The translations under genes were made by a program, and so were the position numbers. This document shows, piece by piece, positions 25,501 through 37,500 of a DNA stretch of 64,000 nucleotides. The first letter of the stretch is position 1, and every line of letters starts with the position of its first letter. The notes beneath the pieces are model-generated. The model saw only the letters and a list, made by a program, of their open reading frames with translations. It ran no database searches and was not told where the DNA came from. This DNA comes from Phytoseiulus persimilis (taxonomy: Eukaryota; Arthropoda; Arachnida; Mesostigmata; Phytoseiidae). Where the stretch lies: contig CM075102.1 of assembly GCA_037576195.1 (NCBI GenBank), positions 15,372,745 to 15,436,744 on the forward strand, read 5' to 3'.

Positions 25501-28500
25501 CATCTTCCAAATGAAACTAAGTGTCTGGGAATCGCGCGCTGGGAAGTTGAAGAACGCCGACTGCCTCCCATAAGGCACGCCGATGTAAAAATGCGAGATT
25601 TTCTTCCCACGATTATGATAACTCTAGAGCGTCCACTTGGAGCGTATGGCGACGTGGATTCGCCTCTGTTCACCATTTTGCTGTCACCGGTGTCAGCAGC
25701 ACAATACCGCTTCCGAGTCCGGAACCGAACCAACCGGCAATCTCAGTGTACATACGGGATTGTTAATGAAAATCGTGAAAAATGACTTGGGAAGTGCTGC
25801 CGAATCACAGGGAATCATTGGGACAAACATCGCTCACTAGCAATGCCTGAAAGCTGATGCGTTGTGACGGTCCACCTGGAACCGCCTGAAAAACCCAATT
25901 AGGGAGTTGTGCTGTGAAACTTCCGAGTGGGTTCGTGAAGCTTCGCGAGGCAAAAACTTTCCCAACCACTGAGACGGTGAACATGTGGATGGAGGAATCG
26001 CTTCGAGATGATTTCTGGAACTGGACTTGAAGGAGACAGTGTACTTGTTTATTGTGAAGTTTCTAGAACCTTTGTTTTGTTTCTTTTCCAGGTAAGGATG
26101 TCGAGTTGCACCCAGAGCTCCTGGCACACCACATTAAACACATGCTCACAAAGTTCGAGGAACAGTAACGATCGTGAACATAGACGACGCGCCGGACACA
26201 ACGCAGGTCGCCGTCGGGCGAGCGTCGAATTCGCACGGACACGCGATCGAGTCAACAAATGCGAACAGTGCTCATGAGAAAATGCGTTACCGAATCGAGC
26301 GAGTCCCTTCTTTTTGAGTCTTTGCGATTTCTTCTTTCTGCGTCGGTCGTTCATTTTATCATTCATTCCGTTCAGACTTCTGTCTCTGGTCTCTCTCTGT
26401 TCGTTTGTCGGATGCGCTGTTCATCTCAAATGATGCCTGGGTGCAGCAGTTTAGTTTAATTCCGTCTTCACAGCGACAGCGGCGGCGACACCAGAGCATG
26501 CACCAGTCACAGGAGCTCCAGTAACAAACAAAAGCAGCAAAACACGCGGCATGTGAGAGAACAATGGACGGCATTGAATGCTGCCGCTTTTCGAGTTGGC
26601 AGTGGAAACAAAAAACTGTTTCAGTCTCTAGGTTGCACATATGAGGTTTTATAATGCGCACAGGCAAACAAATCCCTTCGCGCATTGCGCTGTTCTGAAT
26701 TCTCCCTGCGACGCGCTTCCCCCGGAGCAAGGGGGTGACGCCGCTCCAGCAACGTAAGCGATTGGTTCCTCGATTACTTCCCCCGCGAGTCGTCACTCGA
26801 AGGGTTTCGGTCGTAGACTTCGCTACCTGAACCTTTCGTCCCGTGATGAAGGAGCCACGAACGTTCTTTCCCCATGGAGTCATCCTCGGAGTTTAGCGCG
26901 AGCCATGAAATCTGCGCTCTGTGGCTGGGTAATCGTCGGCGTCGGAATTTTTCGGCATCGTTTCCCTGCCGAATACCGGGCGAATATATTCTCCGCCAAA
27001 AGCGGCGGGTATACTTTGGCGCCAAATTTGAGTGAGCTGAGTTCATGCTGACAATATCAGATTCGGAACTTGAACTCCGGCGGCTATAAGGCGCCGCCAG
27101 ACAACCCGAGGATGAAGATCTCCCGTAGCCTCGAATCGTTCGAACTGGTTAGAGAGTCGAATGTCCCCTGAAGCTCGAGAAGGGTTGTCTTTTGAGTCGA
27201 ATGCTTTGCTATGTGATCAGCATTGACATCGTCGATAGCGGGTCGGAGGCATCGGTAGGAACTAGCCGAGCGTCGCTGACTAGTTTCATTAAAATAGTTG
27301 CAAATCATTAATAATTTGCTCCACTACAATTAACGAGGAATTCCTCCCCGATGTTGTTGTCGCCGTCGTCGTTGTTATCGTCAGCGTTGTTGCCATCGTC
27401 GACGTCAACGGTGACGTCGTCAGAGCCCCAGAGCCACTTACCCTTCTGCAGTAGGAGCATCACCGCAAGATAAACATCGCGGAGGCTCTTTCTTCATCAG
27501 TCGTCGACATCGGCAACAACGACGGAGACGGCGAAGAGGATGAAGACGACGATGGCCAAGGCCCGCAAAGAAAAAATCAGAAGCCCAAGAAGACGACAGG
27601 CTGATTTCTGCCACCGAAGAAGTATTTGAGATAATTCTCTCAACAGCAGCATCTCCTTCGATTAAGCGGCAGCAGCTCACTGCAGATGATCATGGGGAGA
27701 TACGGCCGGCCTACGTATTTCGGCCGTTTCTGCGCTGCTTCTGTCGCCGCGCTCCGCTTACTTTTGAGTCTCCGTCTTCTCATTTCGGTTGTGCATTTTT
27801 CCCACTTCTGCTCAGATTCTTCAGTGAGCCCCAACGACTGGACACCGTCAAATCTTATTAGGATTCGGAGACTGATTCGAACTTCATGCGTTCATCGACG
27901 GTAGATAGGCTCGCGACGGAGCCAATTTGCCCAAAGTCCTATGGCCGCGCCGTATTTCTTCTCCGGGGAGAAAGAACAAACGGTGGTGTACGGACAGATT
28001 CCTATCGGCGCTGAAGTCAATCGCTCGGCCCGGCGACCGTTGACTCACTCGGTACGGAGTGGGGGCTGAGACAGTTCGCGACAGAGGCTCTCAAGTACGC
28101 GCTATTCAGTCCCGGTTCAAACTCGGTTCATTTTATCCATGACAATCGTTCGCTTTGGTGGCTAGAACAGGCGTGTTGGGAAGCCGAGAGGCGAACCGAG
28201 TCGAATCGGAAACCGGCGACGCCCGGATCGGAATCTCAACGCAGTTTCGGAATTGATTCTTGATGATTTCGTGTCGAAGTCCTATGATGATCTGAAACAC
28301 CCTCCCTCTTGTTGCACTGCGATCGAGGATGGATGAAGGAATGGATTCCGTGTTTCCACTTTGTCGGAATCATCCTGTCCGGGAAGCTGTTGCTTGCTGC
28401 GACAAGGGATTTGCATAGAATACAGAACACGATGTTTGTTTTGTGAAACTTTTATCAAACTTCAATAAATCGATACCACAGAACCGTGTTGGCTGGTCCG

Positions 28501-31500
28501 GACCGGAACAGACGACAACGGGCGGCCGATGAGCAACCAAGCCTGCGTTCTACTGAATCGACGTATTTCGTTGTTGGATTCCGTTTTACGACTTCTAGAA
28601 ATATACAGAAACCCCGCGTATGCACTCCCCGTTGTTGTGAGTGAGTTGCGCGTTGTTCGCGGCCGCTAAAATCCTCCAATTCCATGACAGTCTTCGATTC
28701 GAGTCATAGTTCGGGAATCGGAAGGAGAAGGGCATGCGACATCGAATTCAACAGATTCCACATCGGACATCGGAGCTTGCCGTTGAAGTCCAGACCAGGG
28801 AGGTGATATCCCGATAGTTCGAATGTTTGCTCCGTCAGATTGGATCTAGTTCTGATGAAGCGGGTTGTTTGCAAAGCTCCGATACGACCGTCAACTATTT
28901 TATCTAGCGCGACGTTCCAATCAAACTGGGATGTTTCATTCCGAAACATTGTTCGAATATTCCCACGTTATTCGAAAAACTCACCAAAACCGTAAAAGAG
29001 AACGCAGAATTATTCAAACGGAGTGAACGCCAACGACGCGGGCCAAAAAGTCGAAAGGGTAACTTTATCTGGCAACAAATTCATATAATTGCGGCCGTTC
29101 CACGATAGCTGCTTTCCTTTTGCTGTTTTATATCTATCTTCGTATCTATCTATTTATCTCGGTTTCCCCCATTTACTCAAACGACGCCCCGACCGAGTTA
29201 GACGAGAGAGGAGTCGGTTTCACGAGCATTTCTCGTTCCCTCTAAAAGCCCCCGTTCGGAGTCGGCCCCAAGGGCCTTCGGACTGTTATCGGATAGTTGA
29301 ATAGAAGAAGATAGAGCAGAAGAAAGGGAGGACGACGACGACGACGAAGAAAGAAGAAAAAACTGAGACAAAAAAAACAAGACGAGAGGAACCGGTTTCT
29401 GGCGGCAGTGCCCATGGGATGCATATTACTCCTCTAGGAGAGCAAATTCTGCAAAGCATCAACGACCTCAGAAGGAGCAAGATAAGCTTAATTGAAGTGT
29501 CGCGATGACCACGAGCGCGTGGGTTTGCGAGCTAGCGCGCACGGTCGGGTCGCCCGGCACTCACTTATTTACCACGCGATCTAGACAGCTCCTCCTCCTA
29601 CATGCGGCATTCTCGGCTCTCCTTCCCTCCCCAACGTTGTCAACAACGTCTTACATTCTCCCAGGAACACGGAAACTCCACGAAGTGTTTATTCCGGAAC
29701 GCGACTCAGTCAGTCAGCGTGTCGGCATCGTTTTCTTAGTGTATCAGCCTTTCCGACTGGCTTTTCGAACAGTCGTTCTGGCTGCTGCCGTGGCAGTAGC
29801 AGAGAGCAAATCTATCTTAAGGCTGATACGAAGTCGATATAATTGCTTCGGTACGACATAGCCGCTGTCCGGTCTCTCGGTCGGTTGGATCATGCGAAGT
29901 AAGGAGTGGTCAACGGTTGTTGCCGCCGCCGTCTGTTTCAGGGTCGTTGCTTGTCGATGCCACTAGCCGCGCGCCGCAACCGCGTCTTCCACCGCGACAG
30001 TTGGTACGGCACGACGTCGATACCGAAAGGGTAACAACGGAGAGCAAAGCCGCTGTCAAACGTTGAAGTATGTCTCCGGCCTCCTGTTCAGCTGGACGGC
30101 CATTCACCCGTAAGGTCTATTGCCGGCCCAGCTGACGAGCGGCGCCGTGCGTACGGAATAGCCTTGAGGTTCGAGCCCGAAATGCGGGTCGCTCGGCTAG
30201 CGGCTCGACTCTGGGTCGCTACCTCCCGTACCGAGGAGGCGGAGCGGGCTACCTGCCCGGTCGCTGCCACCTGCATCTGACATTTGGTTCGAGACCATAA
30301 CTTAGACAAATACAAGCTCGGCGGAGCAGCCAGGCGAGCGGAGCTCGTGAGGTTGCTCTCTGTTGCGGCCGTAAATTACTCGCGAAACTAGCAAAGCTTC
30401 CCCTGTGCGGAAACAAGAGCAGAATAAACGGAAAAAATGGAAGAGAATGGACGACGGAGGCAATAATCGATCGCCGACGGACTCTTGAAGCAGCTCCATG
30501 GGGGCCGACGGAGTCAGAGTTCGCTGGGCTTGGATCGAGCTCGCGACTCGATTGTGACTTTGGTTTTGGCGCATCTACCGCAGTTCTGGTCTTCCCTCCC
30601 TCGTTCGTCCGGGAGCTCCCGCACAAAAACCCGAAATCTCCGCAGCCGTCCGGCTTGACAGTCGCTCTGCTCCGTCAGTGTCTCTGCTTGAGGTTGGCAG
30701 CCGCCTCAGACTAAAACGTTCGAACGTTGAAACTTGCGGCGAGCTGCTTGCGACTGCTTTGCATAATTCTCACTTTACAAAGTTTATTGCGCGCTAAAAT
30801 GTGCTGCCGAGCCCCCCCCCCCCCCCCCCCCCCCCGCGCCGCCCCGTCCCAAGCCTCCCTTTCCAGTCCGCCCGCCCGGCCGTACAACCAGCCCCTCAAC
30901 CCATTTGCCCCAGCTCCAGCCGGCAAGGCAATTTCATCTGTGCCAGCCGACCCTGGTCGGGGAGTCGAGCGAAGCCGTCCGCAGTTGCGTGCATTCGGGA
31001 AGCCGACAGAGTGCGTGAGACGAATTCTGTTAGTGGCGCCAGCTTCGGCACGCGGTGCTTTTTCACCGGACACGTAGCCTCGTGGTGGTCGTCGTCGTCG
31101 TCGCGGTCCGTGGTCGTCGTTGGTTACCCCTCGGGTCCGCGATGATCTCTCGCGACCCCGCCGCTCCCGCTCCGGAGAGCCAAAGTCTGGAGCCGTGGAC
31201 GATGAGCTGGCGATGCTGGAGAACGGTGTTTAGCGGGCCGTCAGAGGTCCGGTTTGTGTCCACTGTTTTGCCGGTTGGAAGCAACGCGTTCTCGCCCGCT
31301 CGCTGGCTCGGTTGATCAGTCATCATCAAATCAGACGCGTGTGGAAACACAGGTCGTGTTTCTTGTTTCTGTCTGTCAGTTTGAAGCTGCGAAGCGCCCT
31401 CGCTGTGCTATCGAGCCGGGCACGATGCGATGCAGTCAACCAGCTATCGAGCGTCACTCAAAAAGCAATGAACGCCAGTCGCTCGCCAGTTTCGACAGCT

Positions 31501-34500
31501 GACGAAACTTTGTCCCATCACACGGGTGGCTTCTCGGCTCCTGCTGCGGAAGGAACTCGATGCCTGCCCGTTCGCCTCAAGGGGTGGATGGAAGAATAGA
31601 CGGCGAATAACGAGCTCGCTCCCCCCGCCCCTCGGCGTTGGTTATGAGTCGCCTCTAGCCGTTCTCGTTAATGAGTTCTGTTTTGATAAATGCTCATCCG
31701 ATCCAATGCCCCCGCCGCTTGCGAGCTTTCGAGCCCGCGCTCGAGCGCCCTCGCGTGCCGTCCCGATTCCATCTCGGCGAAACTCCACCGGCTCAACTCG
31801 GGGCGGGCAGCTCGGCCACAGTTGCAGCGGCCATTCCAACCCTTCCTGCAAAATCCTTAGTCATCGTTTGGTGGCGCGCTCGTTCGGCTAACCTGCTCTA
31901 AACCCGTGTCTCTGCCGCAAGGTGTTCCCGCGTCAAGCAAAGGACGCGAAACGAACCGCCGGATGAATGCGTGCTGCTGCCGTCGACCTGCTTGCCCCTC
32001 GGAACTATTGAAGTCTATAATTAAAGTCATGAATAGCTAAGGCGGCAGGAAGCAGGGGCCGCAGCGACAAACATATTTCTTAGTTCCTTCGTTCGCCGCT
32101 TCGTCGGATCGGAGTCGCCTCTTCGCCTCTATCAAAGGGACCCTCCGATTCTAATTACGGCGAAGCCTAACGTGCTTCTGCCCGAGTATGACAACCGCTG
32201 TCTTGTGGCAAAACACTCATCGTGAAGCCGTTCCAAACAGCCGAAGTCCCGAAGCCATCCCGCGAGACTCGGGCGCGCTCATGTCGGCGAATTTTCAGTG
32301 ATTCCGATTTGCTGCCCCCATCCGTCCTCCGATGTGCTCGTCGAGCAGGAGGAAGTACTTCCTCCGCTGCTCCGTGCACACGCAAGACTGTCCCGGGACG
32401 AAGTTTGCGAATTGACCTCGTTGCTCCCAGCAAAATCATCTGGATATTGATATTTCGGCATGGTGAGCACTTTGCGGTGCTCCGATAGACACTTTGTGGG
32501 AGTTTGATATATGACCAGCGCCACCGCATCAGCGGTAGCAGCAGCCCGCCCCGGCGTGGCGTGGCCGGTTGGGTCAACGATAGTGATCTGATCACAGAGG
32601 TTGACTTTCAGCTCGGAACCCTCTGTCCGAGCCAGTCGGACGGCGCTGAGCTTCGGAGCCGGTACTCTCGTGGCAAGCAGATAAGAAATCGGGCCATCCG
32701 AGTGGATGGAGGCAGGAAGCCGAGTGCAGTTAGAGAATCCGCAACTAGATCGATCGTCATCCCGCTCGCCGACATTATTGTTATCGTCATGAACAAGATG
32801 AAATTTCAGCTCATCGATGATCATTGCGATGTCGGAATCCGCGAAAACGCTCAGGGTTTGCTGGAAGTGTTCTTACCGCGGAGTGAGAGGAGGATCGAGA
32901 GGTTCTGCGTGAGAGGTGGAGGACCGAACTGCGGGGAGAACATCTCGTGTGAACTCAAACTGTGAATAGCAAATTGCTGGCTTATCTCTCGTCTTCTGCC
33001 CCACTCGCTCGAATATGAAGGAGATTAAAGAGATTAAACTAGGAGAGTTGCTGCTCAAGCTCGTGGCCGTGGTCTCCTCATGGTGCGAGCTGACAGGAAG
33101 ACGGGGGAGAAGACGACAGCGAGACCCCTGCACGGCTGACGAGCGACGTGATGAGAGCGTCGTGAACCAAACCGAGGATAAGAGCCAGTTGAAATTTTCC
33201 CCTCCAGGTTCGTGCGTTTGTGGTTGAGCGGCGGCACTATGTTGAGCGCAAAAGGTCTTTGAAATATGCGCGTAGACCCTCGCTGGCGCGAGAACGGGGA
33301 CCACGGGCGCCGGAGTCTGAAGGAGGACGGAAGAGCAGAAAACCTTTGCATGCCGTAAGAGGGGAACAAGGTGTCGAGGATGGCAACTCTCTCGAGCTTC
33401 GGCTCCGGATGATTCGAGAACGGGTCTAAACCCTTGTTCGAGAGTCGTTTACGCGACCGTTCAAACCGCAGATGTGTCTTCCTACTTGAGAGCGAGCCGA
33501 GGAGGGCTCGGGTACAGCAGGAGGACTCGCGATTGACGAGGCAGGAAAAACTCTGCTAAACCATGTTGCAGCCCCATCGCCCCCGCCACGCGTCCTCATT
33601 GCCTTTTTACTTGCACTCATGGTCCTCGTCGTCGCTGTTGTTGCCGTCGAGCATCTATGAGTGTGTAATTGCTCTTTGAAGGCCTAACGAAAGCAAAAAA
33701 AAACAGTCATTACGAGCGTGCGAAGCAGCCTTTCGTCTGCCCGACTGCCATTCAGGCCCGCTACGTTTCCTCAACAACTCCTCTCCTCGCCCTCTCTGTT
33801 TCCCCGGTTGGTGCTACAATTTTTTCGCGGTCGTCGTTTGGTTCCAGGCGTTCATCCGTCTCCATGGCTACCGCTGGCGTGGTTTCTCCATTCATAAAAA
33901 AAGGAACAGGAGCGAAAGAGCCGGATACAATCCCTGATTTCTGTGAACCTCGGTCCAGAATTTCGGAACTCGGAAGAATTGCTTCGGCTGCCGGTTTCCT
34001 GCCTTTTGGATCGAGCACTTGAGCTTAGGCGTTCGCCGATCTGGAGAGTCCCGTCTGACATCGGCGAATCCGTGACGAGCTGATTAGATTTGAGTGATTT
34101 CTTTGAAGCTCGTCCCGAGAACTTTCGAACCGGGAAACGGACTGGGTTCCAAACACCGCAAACAGAGTGTGGCACCCGCGGGAGGGCGAGATGTCTCTCA
34201 GTCCCAGTTTGCGTTGGGGCAGGGGAGGGCAAAGATGGAAGGCAAAAGAGGAGGAAAAACGACTCCCCGCCTGATATTCCCCGCAGCAGCTACAATCTCA
34301 CCGAGCACCAACGGAACGAGCCGCCAAGCGACTCCCTGTCTCGGGTGCACCACCATTTGGAGAAAGTAGGGGGAGACTCTCCTCATCGGATCTATCCAAC
34401 TCTTCTCTTCCTGAGGGACCCCGCGAGCCTGTTCGAAACAAAGCAGTCGACATCATAATTCATATCGTGTCTCGGACACAGAGGAAAGATGCCCTTTGTG

Positions 34501-37500
34501 GAAAGCATGGCTGCTGATGGGGAAACTGGGCGAGGGGGACAAAGGGTAAAAACCGAGGCGTTTCACGCAAGGGGCAAGCTCCGCGAGGCGAACTCGCAGC
34601 GACAAAGTTACGTGGACAGGCGGCGGCGGAGGAACTGTGTGCTTCGGTCGTCGGCCTGTAACCCTGTCGTCTATATCTTGCTCGGCTCGTCCGTCCGTTC
34701 GTTCATCCGTCGGTCCTCCTCTTGGTCGGCATCCGACCAGGAGGGAAACGGAGGGGTGGTGGCGGAAGCGGCGGTGGTGGCGGCGGCGGCAGCAGGACAC
34801 GCTCAAATGACAAGAGGGAAGCGCAGGGATCATTTTCCAAAAGACCCACCAAATCCTTCTGCGGCGACGGATTTCCATAAATTATTTATTGTAGCCCGTT
34901 TTCCCTTCTCTCTCTCTTACTTCTTGGGCGTCGTCTTCTTCCTCTGCCTCTCTCCGGCGGAGAGAAAAGACGGCGGGGTTTGTTTTGAAACTCGTCCTCC
35001 GTACACGGAGAGTCTGCGAGAGCTTAGAAGTTTTCTGGGGATTTTTGACTTCCTGTATTTCTTCCACTTCTCCGAGTCTTTCCGTGGTTTGATGCTCGAG
35101 CGGTGGGCATTGTCGAACCCCTCTGACGGACTCTACCTCGACCGCGGCTCCGCTCGGAAACGAGGTCCTGTACTCGGTGGTTTCGGGGTCCGAGCTGAGA
35201 GATGAATGTTATACTCGCACTTCGGCGATAATCTGGGACTTCGTCGCAGCCAGAGCGCCCGATCGGCTGTCGTTACTTCGGCTCGTCGTGCAGTTTCTGT
35301 TCATGATTTCGCTGTGAAGAAAATATCCGCGGGGATGTTCACGAAGCTCCTGAGGCGATTCAACACTCCCACGCGAGGAACTCCTGGTCGATTCGTCTTG
35401 GCGTCCGCATCCTCTACGCGCAGGAATGACTTGTCGATCAGTTGATGCCTTGATTCGCCCTCCGACGGGGCTCTCAGCTCGCTGGCTGCTTGATCGATGC
35501 GAAGACGGATAGAGTTTGTTCAGTTCCGGCTTTCGAACTCATCGCCCTCGGATCCTCATCGACTCCCCCTCTCCCTGCAACTGCCGGCTGGGAATCCGCC
35601 TCGGCTGCTGCTGCCATTGCGGCGAGGAAAACCGTTGGACAGGCAAGAAGTGAAAATTAATTTCCAAAAACTGAAGCCCCTGAACTGAATCTCAAGGGGA
35701 ATGAAGCAATTTTTAAAGAGCTCGACGTTCGTCCGACTGAACGTTCCAGCGGTGGAGAGCACTTGAAAACACTCCACAGCGCCTCAGCCCGCGAATGCAT
35801 CCATCCACCTCCTATCCTGCAGCAGCGACGAGACTTCATCACATTACTCAAGCACGCGAGACATTCAAGGCGGATTCGTGAGCTGGACATGCTATGCATG
35901 CACCTGCAGCAACAGCAACAACCGAGGGCTTCCTTGTTACCGTGGCGGCAGAGAGCGCCATTTCCGTGGTCTCGAGAGAGGCGACAACCCGGCAGACAAG
36001 CAACCAGCCAACCGAGCGAGCGACCCTCTACCTGGACATCGAGAAGGCTCTTTGTGCTCTCAAGTCTTTTGTTGGGCGGCAGCATCCGTCCGCCGACTGA
36101 CTGTCCATTTGTCTGCTGTTTTTGCGTAGCCTGCAAGAACGCCGAGAAACCGGCGGAGACTCGGGGAGGAGGCCAACGAGCCGGGAGAGCCGGCAGGGTG
36201 AGGAAACGAGGCAGGCCGGCCGGCGGGCCAGGCGGCAGAGCGGGAGAGACTAGCCTCGGAAAAAAGGGAGGCTCGCGACACACGGATAACGAATGGAGTT
36301 TAAGTTACACTGCGTCGCATTTTAATGAAATCCCCCGCGCTGCGTCGCCGTCGTCGACGACCGAGTTGCCGTGCAGTCGACGACGTCAGCCTCGTTGTCG
36401 TCCAGAGGAATAAGAACAGAGGGAACACGTGGGAAAAACAGAATGAACAGAGGTTGGGGAAGGGAGGCTCTCTTGCTCGAAGGCTGCAGGTAAATGGGAG
36501 CCAGGGGCAGGGCTCGGAGGGGGAGGGAGTCGAAAAGAAAAGAAGGAAAAAAGAGGGAGATCGCCGCTGCCACCGCCACAAAGGATGATTAAGAAGCAGA
36601 CGCAGCACCTTGTCGCAAGTGGATGAAAGCGAGCGAACAGAAGAATAAGGCGGAGAAGAAGATGTCGACGACGACGACGGACTACGTTCGGATGCCGTCG
36701 TTGCTGCGACGTTGGTTGCGGCTGCGGTGAAGAGTTAATCCTCGTGCCGGATGCTTCTCGCTCCAGCCCAAGCCGCCTGCGATTCCTTGTCATCCCCCCC
36801 TCCCCTCGTGCTGTTCCTGGTTTGCGGAAACTGCCAAGCGCTCTCTTCCGCGCGCCGCGGCCACTTTGGCATGCAAGCCTCGTCTTTCGCCCTCTTTGGG
36901 TGCTCCATTTGAATTTCATGCTTCTTCCCTCCCCTCCGTGGCCCCCGCCCCGAGCCCCCAGCCCGGCGGATCCTACATGGCCACTCCCTACTAGCCTTCC
37001 TCTTTTCGAGGAGGCAGCTGCCGTCGAGTATAACGAATGGTAAGCTGCTTGCCTGCGCCCCCGCATCATCAGGTGGTCTCTGTTCTGCATCAACAATGCT
37101 CCCGGGACGAAGAGAGCTTTAGGCACACATAAACATACATACTCACATCCACGCGGAACAGACATCACAGGAGCTCAAAACCGAGCTGCGCGTTCGCCGT
37201 GACCGATACTAACTCCAGCACCAGGACTCGAATGATTGTTGAGTCCGGTAGATCTCGACTGTGGAAGAGTACGTGGATCCCCACTACGGGGGGAACCTAA
37301 CGCCGGAAGCCGCCGGAGCGGTCCCGGCGTAGTGAAACCTTCGCTCGCGCAGAACGCCTCAAGAATCAGCTCCTTCCCGATGAAGATAGTGACGAGCTCG
37401 TCGCTCTCGGGGAGTTGGTTTTGGCAAGAGAAGAACCGGACAAAAATCGGGAACGGTAGGCTGCCGCAACAGGCCGAGCGCTTCGAGCGAGCGAGTGGAT

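Noticed and set aside
25571-25580. TAAGGCACGC, identical to the start of miR-124
   Set aside because: The match stops after ten bases and mature miR-124 is essentially invariant in animals. No hairpin partner was seen.
30168-30178. GGTTCGAGCCC, matching a tRNA B box
   Set aside because: The flanking bases do not form a T-arm stem and no A box or acceptor stem lies at the right distance.
30727-31077. Frame starting like a signal peptide (KLAASCLRLLCIILTLQ)
   Set aside because: The first codon is TTG and the frame runs into the poly-C tract as poly-Pro. The first true ATG lies after the hydrophobic part.
36386-37168. 260-codon minus-strand frame
   Set aside because: Arg/Ser/Pro-rich with low-complexity runs, overlapped by other open frames on both strands, no domain.
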